Of a DNA stretch of 7,757 nucleotides, positions 6,520-7,757 are shown one piece after another. The DNA is taken from positions 1-7,757 of the forward strand of contig DKFG01000199.1 in NCBI GenBank assembly GCA_002452325.1, read 5' to 3'. Both the position numbers and the translations under genes were made by a program. The stretch's first letter is position 1. Every line of letters starts with the position of its first letter. This DNA comes from Geobacter sp. UBA6802. Its GTDB lineage: Bacteria > Desulfobacterota > Desulfuromonadia > Geobacterales > Pseudopelobacteraceae. The notes beneath the pieces are model-generated. The model saw only the letters and a program-made list of their open reading frames with translations, ran no database searches and was not told the DNA's origin.

Positions 6520-7757
6520 TCAGTTTTTAGCGATTGTCACCGTCAAGCCTGCAGCAGCCTTTGTTTGCAGAGCTGTTATGCCGACCGCAGGGAAGTGGGC
6601 CGGAGCAACTGCAAGACCAGCCGGGATGCCGTCACGGATCTGAACAGGCAAGGTAACCGAGGCGCCGGATGCAGTAACGGTCAGTTTGTCACCATCCTGC
6701 ACACCCAGTCTTCCGGCATCTGCCGTGCCGATCCTGAGTACGGCCTCCGGGGCCACCAGCAAGTTGTTGGCAGACCAGCTGGTGTATGAACCGTTGTGAC
6801 GCAGGAACGGTGCAATCAACAGCGTCATGGAGCCCGGTGCATGGGCCTGGGGTGCGGAGTACGCCAATACCGGGCGGTCCAGTGGTTTCTTTGCTGCAGG
6901 TGCGATTTCCTGCTGCAGGGCAGCCAGGCTTGGGCTGGCACCGTTAGTCAGGCGGGCATACAGATCGCCAAGGATGATGTAGTCAGGACGGGCATCACCC
7001 GGCGGTGTGGCTGCAGCGGTAAAACGCTGGGTACGGTTGTCAACCGTGGTGAATGAACCGGCTTTTTCAGGCGCAGCCGCAGCGGGCAGCACAATGTTGG
7101 CCAGCTGGGCCGTTGCGGTGGGGAAAAGGTCCAGCACCACCAGGCACTCCAGCTTTTGTAAGGCAGCAGCCACTTTGGTGCGGTTGGGCAGTTGCAGCAG
7201 GTCGCTACCCATAACAAAAAGGCAGCGAATATCCCCTTTTTCAATGGCATCGATGATGCCAAACAGGTCTTTGCCGTTGGCGCCGGGCAGCGCACCCATA
7301 TCAAGCATCCCCTGCGTGTTGTTCTTTTCATCAAGGGGATAGACATCAGCACCGGTCAGAATAGCCAGATTGAGAGCACCGGTAACAGCAGCAGTTGCAT
7401 CAACGCTGCGGATGAATTCATAACCGTACACCACGGCCAGATGGCCTTTGATAAAGGAGACGGCATCAGTATAAGCGGCCTCATCAAGACCGGTGGCAGC
7501 CTGAATCTGATCAAAGCTGACAGCAGACACGGCTTGTTTGAAACTGTCCAGACCTTCAGCTGCCACAGTCTTGCCCTGATTAAGGGCTGCCTTGGCCAGG
7601 CCCAGGGCCACAAATCCTTCGGAACCTGTTTTGTAGCGCAGGGCGCTGTTGCTGAATTTGTCCAGCGAGGTGGGACGGGCCGAGGCGATTACCAGTTTTG
7701 CATCACGCTTAGTGGCTGCCTTGATGACCCGGTAGCCGAAACCGGCTGACTCTGCCT
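6520..7757 (-). CDS. nuoG: NuoG-like NADH-quinone oxidoreductase subunit G, C-terminal part
   Basis: The C-terminal 412 codons of a molybdopterin-oxidoreductase-fold protein, open through the window edge at 7757; the GTG near 7611 is internal. The segment GDIRCLFVMGSDLLQLPN, then LECLVVLDLFPTATAQLANIVLP and AAAPEKAGSFTTVDNRTQRF is the pattern of the NuoG/MopB domain (a missing-marker check typical of complex I subunit G and related formate dehydrogenases). The last 110 residues, from SWSANNLLV through LRIGTADAGRLGVQDGDKLTV to PVQIRDGIPAGLAVAPAHFP, form the C-terminal dinucleotide-binding-like barrel. The iron-sulfur N-terminus is outside the window. In complex I this arm carries electrons from NADH towards quinone. 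A stand-alone NADH- or formate-linked relative is possible because no nuoH follows; instead a hairpin lies about 25 bases after the stop. The fold is secure; the exact subunit is likely but not proven. Confidence 0.78.
   Translation of the reverse strand, partial: AESAGFGYRVIKAATKRDAKLVIASARPTSLDKFSNSALRYKTGSEGFVALGLAKAALNQGKTVAAEGLDSFKQAVSAVSFDQIQAATGLDEAAYTDAVSFIKGHLAVVYGYEFIRSVDATAAVTGALNLAILTGADVYPLDEKNNTQGMLDMGALPGANGKDLFGIIDAIEKGDIRCLFVMGSDLLQLPNRTKVAAALQKLECLVVLDLFPTATAQLANIVLPAAAAPEKAGSFTTVDNRTQRFTAAATPPGDARPDYIILGDLYARLTNGASPSLAALQQEIAPAAKKPLDRPVLAYSAPQAHAPGSMTLLIAPFLRHNGSYTSWSANNLLVAPEAVLRIGTADAGRLGVQDGDKLTVTASGASVTLPVQIRDGIPAGLAVAPAHFPAVGITALQTKAAAGLTVTIAKN

Noticed and set aside
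6130..6789. Plus-strand open frame of 219 codons across the nitroreductase start, the intergenic gap and the NuoG-like end
   Set aside because: It is antisense to two recognised genes and has no recognisable domain. The only protein-like piece in the gap, the kinase tail, is in a different frame.

Overview
The window reads as chromosomal DNA of a GC-rich anaerobic deltaproteobacterium, most likely of the Geobacter/Pelobacter (Desulfuromonadota) type. This is inferred from the gene mix: a sigma-54 activator with a Cache-domain histidine kinase, a squalene-hopene cyclase, a ferredoxin-nitroreductase and a NuoG-like subunit. No marker gene confirms the taxon.

Layout. (1) Bases 1-2482, plus strand: the 3' part of an NtrC-family sigma-54 activator, directly abutted by a complete membrane histidine kinase with a Cache-type periplasmic sensor; together they form a two-component system of unknown signal. 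(2) Bases 2483-5412, plus strand: a TetR-family regulator followed by a squalene-hopene cyclase, which makes the hopanoid skeleton of the membrane. The same 13-bp palindrome, TTAAC-N3-GTTAA, lies just before the start of both genes. It is the best candidate operator in the window and suggests that the TetR protein controls itself and the cyclase. (3) Bases 5409-6233, minus strand: a two-cluster ferredoxin fused to a nitroreductase. It converges on the cyclase, and the two stop codons overlap in one CTAG. (4) Bases 6234-6519: an intergenic stretch with a possible nitroreductase promoter, a sigma-54-like element with a ribosome binding site and ATG, the last 25 codons of a lost histidine kinase, and a perfect 17-bp hairpin. 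It looks like a deletion scar. (5) Bases 6520-7757, minus strand: the C-terminal part of a NuoG-like (complex I 75-kDa, molybdopterin-oxidoreductase fold) subunit, whose start lies outside the window.

The families are all known. The most notable local features are the TetR/hopene-cyclase operator pair, an extra stretch inside the cyclase just before its conserved QPC-SPVWDT motif, and the kinase remnant. I found no tRNA, rRNA, CRISPR array, transposase or evident new multi-gene defence or biosynthetic system.
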